Source: Polyodon spathula
Lineage: Eukaryota > Chordata > Actinopteri > Acipenseriformes > Polyodontidae
Reading direction: 5' to 3'
Assembly (NCBI RefSeq): GCF_017654505.1
Contig: NC_054559.1
Span: 13,623,647 to 13,687,646 of the forward strand
Length of the DNA stretch: 64,000 nt
Position 1 is the stretch's first letter. The number at the start of each line of letters is the position of its first letter. Below, piece by piece: positions 9,776 through 22,890 of this stretch. The notes beneath the pieces were generated by a model, which did not search any database, was not told the origin of the DNA, and saw only the letters and a program-made list of their open reading frames with translations. A program made the translations under genes and the position numbers.

Positions 9776-12700
9776 AAAAATAGATACAGAGATAGGAAAC
9801 TTAATGTATTACAATTCTGCATGTAGTGACTGAATTCCTGTAATATTCTTTTTAATCGTGGAAATAAACCTGTTGTCATTCTGTGGTGATTCTTGATGTG
9901 TTTTAAAATTGTAATGCATCCAGCCTGGCAGAGAGTTTACTGTCTTCTGCTTAAAAGACTCAGATTCCTGAAATGTCACAGAACATGGAACATTTGATCA
10001 CAACTGTAGTACTTTCCAAGATGCATTAAGTTACAAAAAGCTTACAATCTTGTTTTAAAGCTTTTCCAGATAAACAGCAAACATGCATTAAAAGACAGAA
10101 GTGAGATTTAAACAGATTCTTAACTTTCATGCGCTAGGTGTAGATGTATTGAAAGATAACTTATGATATCATCTCATAAAACAGGTTTTCCGTATACAAT
10201 TACAGAAGTCTCTAATTCCATGTTTAAAAAGTGAAATTCTGTCAAGGTCTTTGGGATTTTTAATAAGCAGGAGGCTTAGCATCATAAAGCCACTAGTTTT
10301 CCTTTGCTTCCCAGAGAATATATAAAAGTAATACCTGATTCCAAATAGGTTTTACATATACATCATTTTCATTAATATTCTCCAAGAAATTACACAACAA
10401 ACAATACCTTATTTGCATCCTATTAGAATGTTTTGACATTCTCAGAGAGTTGATGCTAATCTTGAATACTGGCTAATATATTTAATAATATCTCAGCTCT
10501 AACCGAGTCTGTGCCGTGGGTCCAGTCTTATATTTCCTCGTATAAATTAGGGAAATGTTGTGGAAATGGATATTTTCAATATAAAAAAAAAAATGTACTA
10601 ACTGAAGCTGTTGCAAAACTTCTCAAAGTTAGTTATGTCTCTGCAGATACCAGACTGAACCCCTAGCATGATATGATCACATTTTTTAAATATTGGAATA
10701 TATTAGCTGGATAAGATACAGCTAATAATGAGCCTGCCCTTAATGCATATTATTTATTGTACACAGCACTGCATATACATATGCATACAATATATTGGGC
10801 ATTTCTCATGATCTATAAATATATTAAATGCATTAGACCAATTGTATTTGTATCAACATCTCTTGACATGGAATTCAATGTGATGTTTTAGATTCTGTGC
10901 ACTGTATTTATATCTTTCTGCAAAATCATTTAAATAAAGTTGAAACTGAATCAGAGAGATCTAAAATGTAATAAACAAATACAGACAGCAGACATCTATG
11001 GAGAGTTTATAAAATAAATCTTAATTTGTTTAATGACAATATTCAGGATATAAATGGAAAGATAATATATACGTGTACCTCTTTGCATGTATTGCATTTC
11101 AGGCATTATTATTTCAAAAAGTTATACATCAACAATTTTAGCCTAAAGTAACAGCGGAGTAGCCAAGTATACAATTAAACAATTATTTAATTTTAATTCT
11201 TAAGCTCAAATGTAGTTGACACAGAAGCAAGGGGGTGAACAGATTCCTTTGATTAAGCTCTAGTTGCAAGTAAATAAGAAGTGATTCATGTATTTTATTA
11301 TTACTATTTGATACATCTGTTAGACTTTGTGTCTTGAAATGGAAAGACATTTTTAATAAAACTGTCACATTCTGGCCAACCAGTCGACATACAAAAGTGA
11401 AAAATATAAATGATCTAGCTGTATGTTGGCTTTTATTTCAGTGCAGGTGTATTTATTTCAAGTAGCAGGCCCAATAATAATTCATCAATTGGCAGGGAAG
11501 TCTGCAAAATCCCCATTTTTAAGGCACTAAATCTCACTGTACTGACAGGAGTAAGAAACCATTAAAAGTTGTGATTTAACAGAATCGCACAAAATAGTTT
11601 CTCATAATTATCCCTTTGGATGATATATGCTTGTCTTTTTCTTCTTATTAAACTCCCCGGCTCCCATTTTTCATCCAGCCATATTTCTAAATTAAATTGC
11701 CTTTGTTGCAGTTACACCGAACACTTTTGCTGAAAGCCTTTTTCGTTCTAGAGCAGCAACAGTTATTAAATTACTTAAAGGTACTCAACTCCCTGTAGTT
11801 TCATTTTAATAGTGCCTGTGTACATGCCATTCGTTTCTGTTATCTCAGTTTAGTGCTTTGTTTTCAACACTCATTTATACTATACGTTTAGACTACCGCC
11901 AGCCCAGTTACACAGGTCCTGACCAAGACAACCTCATATGCATTCCGTTCAAGTACTAATTTATATCATCAATCTTGGACAGCATCCTCTGTCCACACAT
12001 AGAGTCATCTGAATAATTGGATCCCATTCTCTTTTTGTAATTCTCATGGTAATAAAAATGTATGTTCTAAGATTAAATGTTTGACGCTGATGTACCTGTA
12101 ATTTTCTATTACCTGCTATTTCTATGCATTATCAACTCTTTTGGGCAATCTAGCAATTTACACAATTGACAAACATTGGTTTAGATACCCTGTGGTAACA
12201 AGGTGGAATAATAATGGATGGCACAAACCGAGGCACAAACACTGTACTATATAGTGTGCTTTATTAAAATCTTAGACTGAAGTCCAAATCCAATTGGTTA
12301 GAATGTGACCTGAATTTTTTTATTTTTTTAGTAGAGCTGTTTTGCTACATTGAAATGGATACATTGTAGGATTATCAACATTACTGGATTTTCAGAGAGC
12401 AAAGCTGACAAGAATTCATGACTGTAATTTTGCATTAAAAGACCTGACAATTTTGAATAGTCTAGGGGGACTAGCTCTGGTACAATACTTGCTAGTAACA
12501 TTGCTTTATAGCATTATACCCCCTTCCACCACTACATTCACCTTTTAATGGCATGACGGTTAGAATAACATTTAGTTTAAAAAAAAGGGGGGGGGGTAAA
12601 ATAGATAATTAGATCTAATTAGATAATTAGTTTTCTTTCATCTTCTTATCCATCCTGGCCATCTGAACAACAGCTGATTTTGATTTTGTTTTATTAATGA

Positions 12701-12838
12701 TTCTGATACAGTCTGAGAGTTTCTTTTATTCTTCTTAAGGGATTGTTTTAACATCTGCTAGAACCGATGCAGCTGCCAGGGTCTCATTCTCCCTCATTAA
12801 TACAAACAGGTGGCAATTGACAGAATGGAGCCTCTTCT
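9776..12838. other. unique AT-rich DNA, no gene seen
   Basis: About 3 kb with no ORF of coding character, no recognisable transposon ends and no RNA gene. The part around 11640-11860 is less AT-biased and lacks low-complexity runs, which could mark a conserved non-coding element, but nothing proves it. A short A8G9 run lies near 12582-12597. Confidence 0.5.
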
Positions 12839-12967
12839 TTCTAAAATGTGACATTTCGAAATTTAACATGAAATACTGTACTGCTATTATGGTTTCCGGT
12901 AGACTTTTGCAAAATAGCTTTGTAGTTTCTTTGACTACATGGTGTTAAATAAAATATCTAAATTATG

Positions 12968-13050
<83 letters not shown>

Positions 13051-13107
13051 AATGTATGTCTCAATCCTAAAATTATTGGTGATGCAAAACTTTTAGACTG
13101 CAAAAAA
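12839..13107 (-). mobile_element. Tc1/mariner-type MITE, copy 2 (inverted, truncated)
   Basis: Reverse-complement match to the MITE at 3820-4214. The right side carries the terminal repeat (ATGTCTCAATCCTAAAATTA, then GGTGATGCAAAACTTTTAG). The left side carries the body segments TGTAGTTTCTTTGACT and GTGACATTTCGAAATTTAAC in inverted orientation. The copy stops near 12839 without the second terminal repeat. Confidence 0.7.
12968..13047. repeat. (TA)n microsatellite, 80 bp
   Basis: Forty TA units, uninterrupted, located inside the MITE at the position matching the TA run of copy 1. Confidence 0.95.
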
Positions 13108-15012
13108 TAAATAAATAAATATCTTGAAAAATCCTGATATCAATAAATAAAAGAGGATTATCTTTTGCCATTGTTAAATAATAGCATTCTTTATGTTACC
13201 AGGGAAACAATTAAGCAGAGCACCAGTAACTGCTGTTGTACGAATGAGTAAGAAAAGTTTCCCTGTGCAAAGAGAGAGAGGTTTATAAAACATTAAACAT
13301 TGCCAAAAAAAAAGAAAAAAACATATCTCAACAGGAGTAGTAACTATTACAAAGTCTGGGTTTTGATATATTGTAGCTCTGGGGTGGGTTTCAGTGAAGC
13401 AAAGTAAATGAAAAATACCCACCAGACAGTGAAGAGGCAAGTGGAGACCCTGTACACCAGTACAATCCACATCTGGTTTAACTGTGCATTTATGTTAAAA
13501 CCAAATCACAGACCTTTGCAATGTTATTTATGTTGTTATACAGTTTGCTCTTGTATTGTGACTTGAAAGGATACTATGTAATTTAGGGTGTTGTATATCA
13601 CTGTAAAATGGTATGTATAATAAGTAATATCTTACTAGGTTTTGTAAGCTGTTATTTTTGCATAACTTGGATATCCACAGGAAATAAGAAAGATGTGATC
13701 CAACATTCTCCATTAAATGCATGTGTATGGTCTAGCTTGATAACTACTGGTTCTTGATGTAGCTTATATTTGGGCAGTGGGTCCACGCAAGCACTTGGTA
13801 ATTATCTTTGCAATCTTGATGACATTAAGGCTGATAAAACAAATCAAGAATTAGAGGGCAATTCCTGAAAGCATCAATGGTAATTTAAAGAATATACATC
13901 CAGAGAGATTAAACTTTTACTGTAAAGATGATAAACACATTTTCAGATACCCGGTACCACTTCATGTCACTTTGTGAAAAATGAATCCAAACTGAACACC
14001 ACTGGTATTTAGTCCAATAAAAACAGTTCCGTCAGACTGCAGTACTGTATGTCAATACGCAGTGAAGTCATCTGGAGCATACTTACCGTACATTACATAG
14101 AAATACAAACACGTGTTGGACTTCTCTACCTATAGACATAAGTAACTCTTAAAAGTAACTAAGTCAAGTGGACACATGTTTCCACCTCAGTGTATTAAAG
14201 TTTCTTACAAGTTAGATATTTTTTGATTGAGTGTTTTGAAGTTATTAATGAAAATATACCATACATAAAAACATATTCATAGAAATCCTTTGCCTTTGTT
14301 TTCTCCACTGCTAGGAGCACTGCCTTTCCCAGGACTTTCTGCTCTGCACACATGATGTCATTTCAATGCAGTAATGGAACAAGGGAGGAAAAAAAGGGCA
14401 ATTTTATGGTAAAACACTTTAAGTCGGGATTTCGTGCGGCAGACCTTTACATTTGAATATTGTTTTCCTGTGTCTGGAAATCTTGTGTACTTGCACTTCA
14501 CCTCTGAATCACAGACTAATCCCCAGTGCCCATTAGCACATATTACAGAACAGCTCTGATTGGCACTCAACTGGCACCACTGGCAGTTTCTGCTCAGAAG
14601 AGGTCTTGCATTAAAAGAGAAACACATGGAGATTTAATTACCTACTCATTCCATTAGAAGGAAGTCCCATCAGCCCTGAGCAGAGGCTTGGTGGACGATT
14701 AGTAGGGGGAACTGGGGAATATCAAGTATTCAAGGGTCCTGGCCCTTCCACTGCACTCCTCTATCATGCTACAGTATGTTTACTATAGTTTCAGTCAGGA
14801 CAATATTGTGTTAAATAGCCACCTTTATTATAATACAAAATCCTACAGATTTCCGAAAACACTGAACCCAAACAATGGGTGTATAAAAATAAAAAGTAGT
14901 TGGAGCACAGCCTCATTCCTTTGAGCATCCCAGTGCCACCTGCTAAAAAAACAAACAATAAAACAATAAATCTATGCGACATGTTCATCCTCCCTCAGGA
15001 TGAGGCTGGAAG
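13108..15012. other. unique DNA; one candidate exon inside
   Basis: Apart from the candidate minus-strand exon at 14502-14604, nothing is recognisable. A frame at 13174-13470 (-) contains an A-rich/T-rich hydrophobic stretch and shows no family resemblance. Confidence 0.4.
14502..14604 (-). other. candidate cysteine-rich exon (low confidence)
   Basis: Read on the minus strand, a pyrimidine-rich tract ending TTTTAATGCAAG gives a usable acceptor just before 14604. A GTGAAG donor follows the exon at 14501. The 103 bases between are open in one frame, encode 34 residues and contain NCQWCQLSANQSC then SVICANGHWGLVC. The spacing (C-x2-C-x7-C-x3-C-x8-C) is loosely like an EGF-type module. No neighbouring exon is recognised and a frame this short can be open by chance. 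Confidence 0.15.
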
Positions 15013-15225
15013 TGAGGTGGTGGTGGTTGGGAGTAAGGTTGTGGTGGTTGGGGTGTGGGGTGGTGGTGGTTGGGGAGGGAGGTGGTGGTGGTTGGGAACG
15101 GAGGTGGTGGTTGGGGTATGAGGTGGTGGTTGGGGAGGAGGTGGTGGTGGTTGGGGTGTGAAGTGGTGGTTGGGGAGGAGGTGATTGTTGTTGAGGTGTG
15201 AGGTGGTGGTGGTGGTCGGCTGGGG
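15013..15225. repeat. G-rich minisatellite (GGTGGTGGTTGGGG type)
   Basis: Degenerate tandem units of about 20-35 bases built from GGTGGTGGTTGGGG with GTGTGA or AGGA spacers. The plus strand has many closely spaced runs of two to four G, which could form G-quadruplexes. The array runs directly into the SINE at 15226. The proline/threonine/histidine-rich frames read from the other strand are artefacts of the array. Confidence 0.9.
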
Positions 15226-15495
15226 AGTCCTGGCTCACCGCACACCAGCGACCCCTGCGGCTGGTGGGACGACTGTCGGCCGGCCTGTACATAGTTCGGA
15301 ACTGTGTGGTCTTCCGACACTAAGTTCTGGAAATGGCTGCACGGCGGGCTTGCAGAGTGAAAAAAAATGGACTGCTGACGGCACTCATTTCGGAGGACGT
15401 GAGCGCTTGTCTCTCCCAACTTAGTTCGGGGGGTTTAGCGATGAGCCAGAAATAATAATTTGACATTCCAAATTGGGAGAAAATTGGAAAATGAA
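15226..15495 (+). mobile_element. tRNA-derived SINE, 5'-truncated copy
   Basis: Homologous in reverse complement to the full-length SINE at 60813-61242. Shared blocks are GAGTCCTGGCTCACCG, CACCAGCGACCCCTG, TCTTCCGACACT, GCTGCACGGCGGGC and TGCAGAGTGAAAA, then CATTTCGGAGGACG, TTCCAAATTGGGAGAAAATT and an AATGAATAAA end. The tRNA-like head with Pol III boxes is missing. In its place is the G-rich minisatellite. Confidence 0.75.
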
Positions 15496-15858
15496 TAAAA
15501 ATCATACACCTCACAGATTGTTTCAGATAGTTCTAAGTTGAGCGGTCATTACTGTGTCATCAATATCACGTAAGTTAAAGATTTTCAAGGTTATTAGTTC
15601 ATTAAAATATGTCTTCATTAACAAAAACAACAAATGTTTACTTCATAGTAAATATAAATATTCTGAGTATGCGGGCAGGTAATTGCAGCTGTGTTGGATA
15701 GTATTAATTCTTAGTAATTATACTATACTTTCCACCACTAAAGTAGAAGGAATAATGGAAACAAATTTGTGCCAAAGCTCTAATAAATGTTGATTGGTTG
15801 GAATAAAAAACGTTGAAAATAATATAATTCAGCAAAGGGACATCATTATACATATATA
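15496..15858. other. unique DNA, no gene seen
   Basis: AT-rich spacer between the SINE and the pogo-like MITE. Nothing recognisable. Confidence 0.4.
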
Positions 15859-16296
15859 CAGGTGCACTCCACTTATAACAGACTCCAGGGGACAATGGAA
15901 ATCAGTACTTTATAAATGACATACGTAGTAAACACAATTCGAAATGCAGTATGTAGCTGCGAACATAAATACCTTATAAGAAAGCCTACTGCCAAAATTT
16001 GGGCCATGCAATTTAACAAGTAGAGTACAATTTTATGAATTTATAATCTGTGCCAACAGAAACATAGAAGAATAAAAGTAAACAGCAACTGCTTTTCCTG
16101 CTTGACGTCACAAATGCCGGCATGACTGTCATTTACTGACCAGCATGTAATAAAACTGTTCTGTATCTATTATACTGTGCGTATTAAATGCAAAAGTCAT
16201 GACTGTGGAACAGGAAAACTGTACATATTAAACAGTATATACATTATTAACGAGTCCGTAATTCTGCATTAATCTTTTATAAGTGGAGTGCATCTG
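15859..16296. mobile_element. pogo/Tigger-like MITE with TIRs and TA target site
   Basis: Near-perfect terminal inverted repeats: CAGGTGCACTCCACTTATAA at the left end and TTATAAGTGGAGTGCATCTG at the right, each bordered by TA (TATA on both sides). The length is 438 bp with no coding capacity. Ends of the form CAG...CTG with a TA duplication fit the Tc1/mariner superfamily. The CTCCACTTATAA style resembles pogo/Tigger ends. Confidence 0.8.
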
Positions 16297-17035
16297 TATA
16301 TAACTTGTCACCGTGCAATATAAGGTTGTGGTGCTAATTTGTTTGTATTATAATCACATAATGGAACATCTTCCATGGGTAATAACATATTGAGGGTGGA
16401 GTAAAGGGATTTACTAAATGTATGCTATATACATGTCTGGCTATATGTTTGTCGCAGTATGGCTCTGGGTAGGGATGTATGATATGATATATATATATAT
16501 AATATTTTATAGCAGCTGTTTCTAAGGGGTAAAAAGGTTAATTAATCAAAGTCTAATTTCTTTGCTCAGTTGAAGACATTCTCTTTTAACTGTGTTGGAG
16601 ATCAATAAAGCCATCCTCAGAGGAAATTGGCTGGCACAATGTAATATCTGCACAATGTGCAAGTTTAGTGTCGGAAGAAAAGAGATTTTGAAAATGAACA
16701 GCATTAAAGTGCAAAAGGGAGGGAAAGGGTCCTAGAAGATATCCTGAGGGAAAGCCATGAGAGAACAGTAACTCTTCTGATGTAATAGCCTGCATAATGA
16801 TGCTTTGTTCTCTAGAGGCAAGGTAATATCTAAACCGTTTATGTGTAACATAAAGAAAATCAGCTCATTCAGTAACGGTGGAGAATAAAAGCAAAAGTGG
16901 CTCATTCAGAAATGGCTATTGAGGAACCATGTCAAAAGCTTTAGATACATTATTAATCTATTGTAATAGAAAATCTTCTTTTTCGGTCTTCGTAATCTGT
17001 AATAATTATAAAGTTGGAGTACCTCCCTTAGGTGG

Positions 17036-17038
<3 letters not shown>
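16297..17038. other. unique DNA, possible conserved block
   Basis: No repeats or coding frames with support. The stretch 16510-16880 has mixed composition and no low-complexity runs. A short TA run lies at 16488-16501. Confidence 0.35.

Positions 17039-17066
<28 letters not shown>
17039..17066. repeat. poly-G tract, 28 bases
   Basis: Uninterrupted G run preceded by GGTGGGGA. Likely to form G-quadruplex structures and to be length-unstable or mis-assembled. Confidence 0.95.
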
Positions 17067-19138
17067 CTCTTATCTCTTGTACTATTTCATCACGCTTCAT
17101 AAAGTAGTGCGAAGAAAAAACAACTCCAGGACTTAATAGTCTAACAGGACTAAATTAATAGTCCCCACTCTGAGGTCTGTTGGCTTAAAGAATGATTATT
17201 GCTGATATAGGCATGTTAGTAGTAGATTATGCTTTTGCAATGTTTCAGGTCATTGCTGTGAGCTTTTTCCTTGTGAAATTAAGGCATGCTTGTTTATTGT
17301 CAACGCATCAAAAAGGTGCAGGGCTACAGTGCAACTAGTGTAGAAGGAAGCCAGCTCCCAAGAATAACCCAAGGGTTCCTTAAAGTGAAGAAGCGTAATG
17401 TACAGTAGACAATACTGGAAGACAGCAACTTGATTATGTGGTTGCCTGTATGAACTTCTTTTAAGTTGTTGTATTAAAAATACTCACGTAACGGGTATGA
17501 GGTTAACCATCTGTCAGCACCTGCCAGTTTTTATCCCCCTCTTTGGCATAACCTAGTTACACTGTCTTGGTCATTGTGATATATTTCATTCTGTCATCTT
17601 ACGTGGTGGCTGAACTAGTTTTTCCACACCTGCTGGAAATAACTTTCACAGTGATGATCCCAGTGCAGTTTTCTCAGAAGACCTTGGGGAATTGTATTGA
17701 AGCCTCTGGAAATTGTTTGAAAACTGGGTTATTTAATGGTTATGGCGATCATCTCAAATGATAATGTTAAAATGAGATCCAGAGTGTCTAAGCCATAGAT
17801 GTAACAGCCTTACCATCTCCAAGTGTAAGGTATCACATTTCCAACGATGCAAAGACACTGACAAACCTGCCTGACCCATCTGAGGCCATGTTTATACATC
17901 CGTGTCTCTAGATCAGCTCCCATTGCTTATTTTTATATTTAATAAAAACATTTTCACAGGGCGAGAGCCAGGGCTGGAGTGAAAGGCTGTTACTTGGAGA
18001 CGTAGTTTGACGAGTGGCCTCAGGGTATAGGATAGGAAAGGAAAGAGGTTCCCGACCGGTAGGAGCCTTCTTAGCCAAAGGAGAGAGAGAGGCTTCGAAG
18101 GCAGGCTATTCAGCAGCCTCAGGAACCAGAAAATACATAAGATAGATTGGCTCCGTGGAGCCCACGACAGGCTCTGCGGAGCAAAAGTCGTGTAGGAGGA
18201 ATAAGCTCTTGAGCTGAAAAACCTGGAAAATGACTGATAGAATAGGGAGCTGAAAATAGAACCCAGTCTTAATTTGAGGAAGATAAAGAGCAGAAATTGT
18301 TAAAGGATAGAGTGTGTGGCCAGGGGTCCGCTCTGACTCACACTGTGACTAGACAGCGAGCTGTGTGAGATTCAGACTTAAATAGGAAATAGGAGAGGGA
18401 GAGGGAAAGCAGGGTGGAGCCCCGGAAATATGCCTATAGGCTATTACTTGTTGCATGTTATGAACTTTACATTACTGAGCTTCTGGCACTAATGCACTTT
18501 GAAAGATGTATGGGCATGAAGGTGGTGGTGGTATTGACGGGGGCTTTTAGAAATGAAATGGCCTGTTGAAGCCAGGCTAGTGCAGTCTGAAGAAGAAAAC
18601 AAACTGTAGATTCTCAACTGAATATGAAAAAGTAAGATATCTTGGCGAATTTTGTGTGTTGACTCCCTGGCAATAAAAGTTCATTAAGGTGTGTACAGTG
18701 TATGTAAATATTATTTTAAAAAAATGAGAGGAAATGGAATAAACACCCATGGAAAAAAAAAACTATTGTTTTTCACAAAATCATAAATCCTTGTCTTGAA
18801 ATGTTTCTCAACTACAATTTACCATTGAATGCTCTTGTAAATGTTCTAGGCCCTTATACCACTGGCAAATTACCTTCAGAGCTGGAAACATATACATAAA
18901 TGTACATATTTAGTGAATACCCCCACCCCCACCCACATTTTTCATATATTTACTAATTACTTGTTCTGAATGCTTCAGCAAAATCTATACAGCCTAAAAA
19001 CCAGGTGATTTATAGCAAGGCATTGTAGGTATGGCTTAAGCATTGTTTGTTGGCCATTAGGCAGTAATTGATTAGCTACACTGTTGGCTTTCAGAGCAGC
19101 AAATATGAATTCATTTGTTCGGCTAATTTAAATTAATG
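17067..19138. other. unique DNA; purine-rich block 17960-18440
   Basis: Most is ordinary unique sequence. The block 17960-18440 is richer in G and A than its surroundings (AGGAAAGGAAAGAGG, GGAGAGAGAGAGG, GGAGAGGGAGAGGG). It holds a potential hairpin where CCACGACAGGCTCTG is followed by AAAGTCGTG. It may be an old retroelement fragment or exonic non-coding DNA. I cannot classify it. Confidence 0.35.
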
Positions 19139-19330
19139 ATTTTATTTATTTATTTTATTTAGTGTGGCCCAATTATTTTATCCATGTTTTTCTAGCCAAT
19201 TTCGAATGTCCAGTTGTGTTCCATCACTGCAGAAATCCCCACAAAAGCACAGGAGAACTGAAGGTCAGTGGGCATCTTTGTAGGCACTCTACAGTCCTGC
19301 AGGTGTATACTTTGAGCTCCCTGGATGTCT
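19139..19330 (-). mobile_element. SINE 3' fragment (related to the 60813 family)
   Basis: Begins with the (TTTA)n tail seen at 60813, then AGTGTGGCCCAATTATTTTA and TAGCCAATTTCGAATG, like the tail region of the tRNA-derived SINE. Further in, CACTGCAG and GAGAACTGAAGGTCAGTGGG suggest a divergent subfamily. The right boundary is uncertain. Confidence 0.5.
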
Positions 19331-22300
19331 GGTCAACAGGATGTGTTGTAGAAGGAGTTTTTGCCAATTTGCCCTCCCTTTTGCAAAGCTTCCTGTGAAA
19401 TCACAACTTCAGCAACTCTACATAGCCTGAATGCTCTCTCGAGCTCTCCTGACTTCACGTTCACCCTTTACCAGTTGAGCCCCCCCGAGAACCCTGAAAA
19501 TATAGAGCCCAAGTGTTTCACTTTTTAAAGTTGCTAATAATAGATCATAATCCTTGCAAGGGCCAATTTAAAGATTAAAAACTTACAAATTAGAGGAAAA
19601 TATTAGAGAATAAAATGTTTTAAATAAAAATAAAAAAAAATAAAAACTTGGGTGGGTTGATCTTTCATGGTAAAATCAATCATTTTGTAACAACTAGAGC
19701 ATGGTTCAAGGCTATGGCTTACAAGATGACTTCCTAAATATATAGCTCATATTGGTCGCCTTAGCAGTTACTTTCTGATAATATACAACATTTTGATGCT
19801 TTGTGTTTCTATTTACAATATATTTCCCCAAATACATAAGTGCATATTTTCTCCAATAAATGTTTCAGACGTCACTATCTCCAAACACCAGACTGGAATT
19901 ACTTTAGCTTGTGTTGCATGTTCAATGACTTTGGTCAATGAAGTAGATGGAGTGAAATATTGCTCTAATTCCTTAGACAAGAAAAACACATGTAAGCATA
20001 GGTAAAATCAATGACTTTCTAGAGCTTTTTCCCATGGTTTCTCACTAGATGGGGGTGGGCCAGTGCCCTCTACAGCTCAAAAGATTTCTCCTTGGATGCA
20101 AATATGTATTGATTGTCTAACATCCTCTTTTCTTTCTCCCATGGCCTGTGAGGAGAAGGAAAACAGACCATGAGAGTAATCACAAGAGCTAGTTGTCTTA
20201 ATAGACCATTAATGCTCAAGAAGGTATGTTTGAGAATCAAATGAGAAACAACAATTTCCTCTGAGTGTATATCACGCTACCCAGCTGCGAGCAGCTAAAA
20301 GGAGGGTTTTTGTTTTATGTACTGTATTTTCTAATCCAAGTGGTGTGCCACTTTAACGCATTCCATGTGTAAAAGAAACCAGACATGTCTCTTTCTTTCA
20401 GAGCTTCAGTGAGTGCTCAAGGAAAGCTACAGGAGGTACAGCGTTCAGATGGATTTTGTAATGAAAGGAAAGCACAAAGACTGGGTAATGTTGAGTAGGC
20501 TGCCAGATCAATTTCTTTCTGCACTACGGTTTCCACGAGTGAGGCAGTTGATTAGCTTGTTTATCCTTCAAAAAGCTCCTCTTTCTCTCTTCCACCTATA
20601 TCATCCCCCTCGGCTCTGTCTGATCCCACACATGTGGTGTTCCAAAGGGTATTTATTTTCCAGATTTCAATGGCCAATTTCTTAAGAAGAAAAGCACACC
20701 ACAAACACTAGCCAGCCTAGTGCAATTTCGTCTGTTTCAATTGAATGTAAACTTTAGGATCGCCAGCATAATCTCAAGGATAAACATAAAAGCCTTGGTT
20801 TTAGGAAACATGTGCTAATGATCGACTTTGTTGCGCGGTAGTTATGTCTTCCATCACTCTTTGATTATTTTTTTTTGTCACCAACTTGTGTATTCGTTTT
20901 GCATTACACATTTTGCAATTAGCTTGCCACAGCATTAGCAGAAATTGTAACATAAGATAACTGGGATAAGCGCGACACAGGAATTGTGATACAGTAGCAC
21001 ACTTGTCCTACCTTAGCTCAAGCTACTACAATGCATGTACTGGGTTATACCGTCTTGTACATCAAATAAAGCAGGAACATTTTATCATAGTGGTGTAATT
21101 TCAACAGTGGCCTGACCATTTGCAGTTACCCTTGTGTTACACTATTTGGTAGCGTTTTTACATGCATTCTTTCTGAGACTATTTTCTTATATTTTACTGC
21201 CTAAGTAACAATAGTGAATGTCCTAAAATTGCATACAAATAAACTGCTCTCTACTGTTCTTTAGCCCATGAATCAGAAACGTAGACTTCCAATCATTTAA
21301 AAACGAAAACAGAAACTGAAATAATGTCAGGACAGCTATTAAACTCATTTTTCATTCAGCCTGTAAGGTATTGGTAACATCTGCATAAAAGATGCTTAGC
21401 AAGCATCATTAGGCCTAAAGACTCCACCATCTTTTTGAGTTTGTTCTCTCTGCAGCTCAGGCTTGATCTTGTGCTTGTCTATTACATGCACTGACTAGGA
21501 AACTCTAAGAGTAGGCTGCCAGCTCAGGCACCACAGTTTAAGATGCATATGGCCCTGTTCCTACTTAGTCGAATTAATGTTATTTGTTTCTGTAAATAGT
21601 TTAATTTTGCATTCACCTGGTGCCTCACCAATGTTCTTCACTACAGTACTGTCTGTGCCTCGGCTGCCAATATCTCCTCTGGCTATATTGCTCCCCTTAC
21701 AGAAACATACAAGTTTGCCCAAGTCTCTAGATAAGGTAAGATATATTACCTGAACACACGCTGTATTTCATGAGCCTGAAGGATAAAAGAAATGAAGTAG
21801 ATTTGTTAGGTGTGGGGACCAAGTCAGATTCCTATCTTGGAAAGTAATGTGAAATGTATGATCTTTTTTGTTTGTTTGTTTTGCAAAAGTTTTGTTTTAA
21901 TTCATTACTGTGCTGCAACAGATCTCTAGTGAAACAGGAATATGTGTTACAGTTCTATCACTAGCTTAAACTATTAGTAACCTATGAGCTATCATTTGGA
22001 CCAGTATATTGCCAGATCATTGAAGAAGTAAAGTTGTATATTGACCTAACTTCTTTACAGAAGAGTATTCCACTTTTCTATTGTTTTTTTTTTACATTAA
22101 AATGTGTTGTTTATGCAGGGAATATTTGCACTAAAAATACATGTACAGCTTATATAGAGATACTAAAACATCTAGCAAGAAAATTAAAATAAGTTATTCC
22201 TTCAACGATGCATGAAACATTCACTTGAAATCTGTAGGACCTAAAATGATCTGCTTTACAGTAGAATTGCATTAAACTGCAAATAGCAATTGCAAGAGCT

Positions 22301-22430
22301 TCGCACAGGGAATATTGGATTTACTATGACTCCTGATTCCCACATAACATACACGCGGAACCAAAAGGACAGAATAGCCTAGCATCCAGAGTAAAATGAC
22401 TTGTCTCTGAACTTACAGTAAATTGAATAT
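19331..22430. other. unique DNA, no gene seen
   Basis: About 3.1 kb without recognisable transposons, RNA genes or convincing exons. ORFs at 19793-20005 and 20413-20685 (+) show no domain resemblance. Confidence 0.45.
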
Positions 22431-22890
22431 CAATAAATAAAACAGAACACTATTGTGGGACAATGGAGCTTTACATATTAAACGAAGGCACCGAATTAAT
22501 TAGGCATATAATTAATTTATGGAGAGCTTTGCTAGAAAAGACAATGGGGCTTGAGGGAGACAAATCACAAACCTGACCTATGGCTTATTGGGAGTTCTAA
22601 AGACAAACCGGGCTGTGCCTGCTGCCTTCTCTAATAATACTGCCTGGTCTGTGGGTAGTGAAGCAAAAATGCCATGGATAGCGGATGACTGGAAGGAAAA
22701 ACCAGCAGACAGCATATTCACACAGATCTTGCAGTGCTGATTAGCAAACAGTGCCTTTCCAATTCCAATGTCCAGTGGCTTAACTGGAAGATTAACAAGA
22801 AATAAAAATTGTGTTGCTAATTTTAAGTCTGCAGTTGATGCCAACTCCTCTGTCGGCTAGGACCACCATTCCTTTAGACAGGCGGATAAG
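22431..22890. other. possible conserved non-coding element
   Basis: A low-complexity-free block of balanced composition with several homeodomain-type TAATTA/ATTAAT cores (CCGAATTAATTAGG near 22489-22502, ATAATTAATTTAT just after). An 88-codon minus-strand open frame (22578-22844) has no recognisable domain. I suspect regulatory conservation, but this is inferred from texture alone. Confidence 0.25.

Noticed and set aside
14972..15419. Proline/threonine/histidine-rich ORFs on the minus strand (up to 144 codons)
   Set aside because: They are the complement of the GGTGGT minisatellite running into a SINE and have no other coding evidence.
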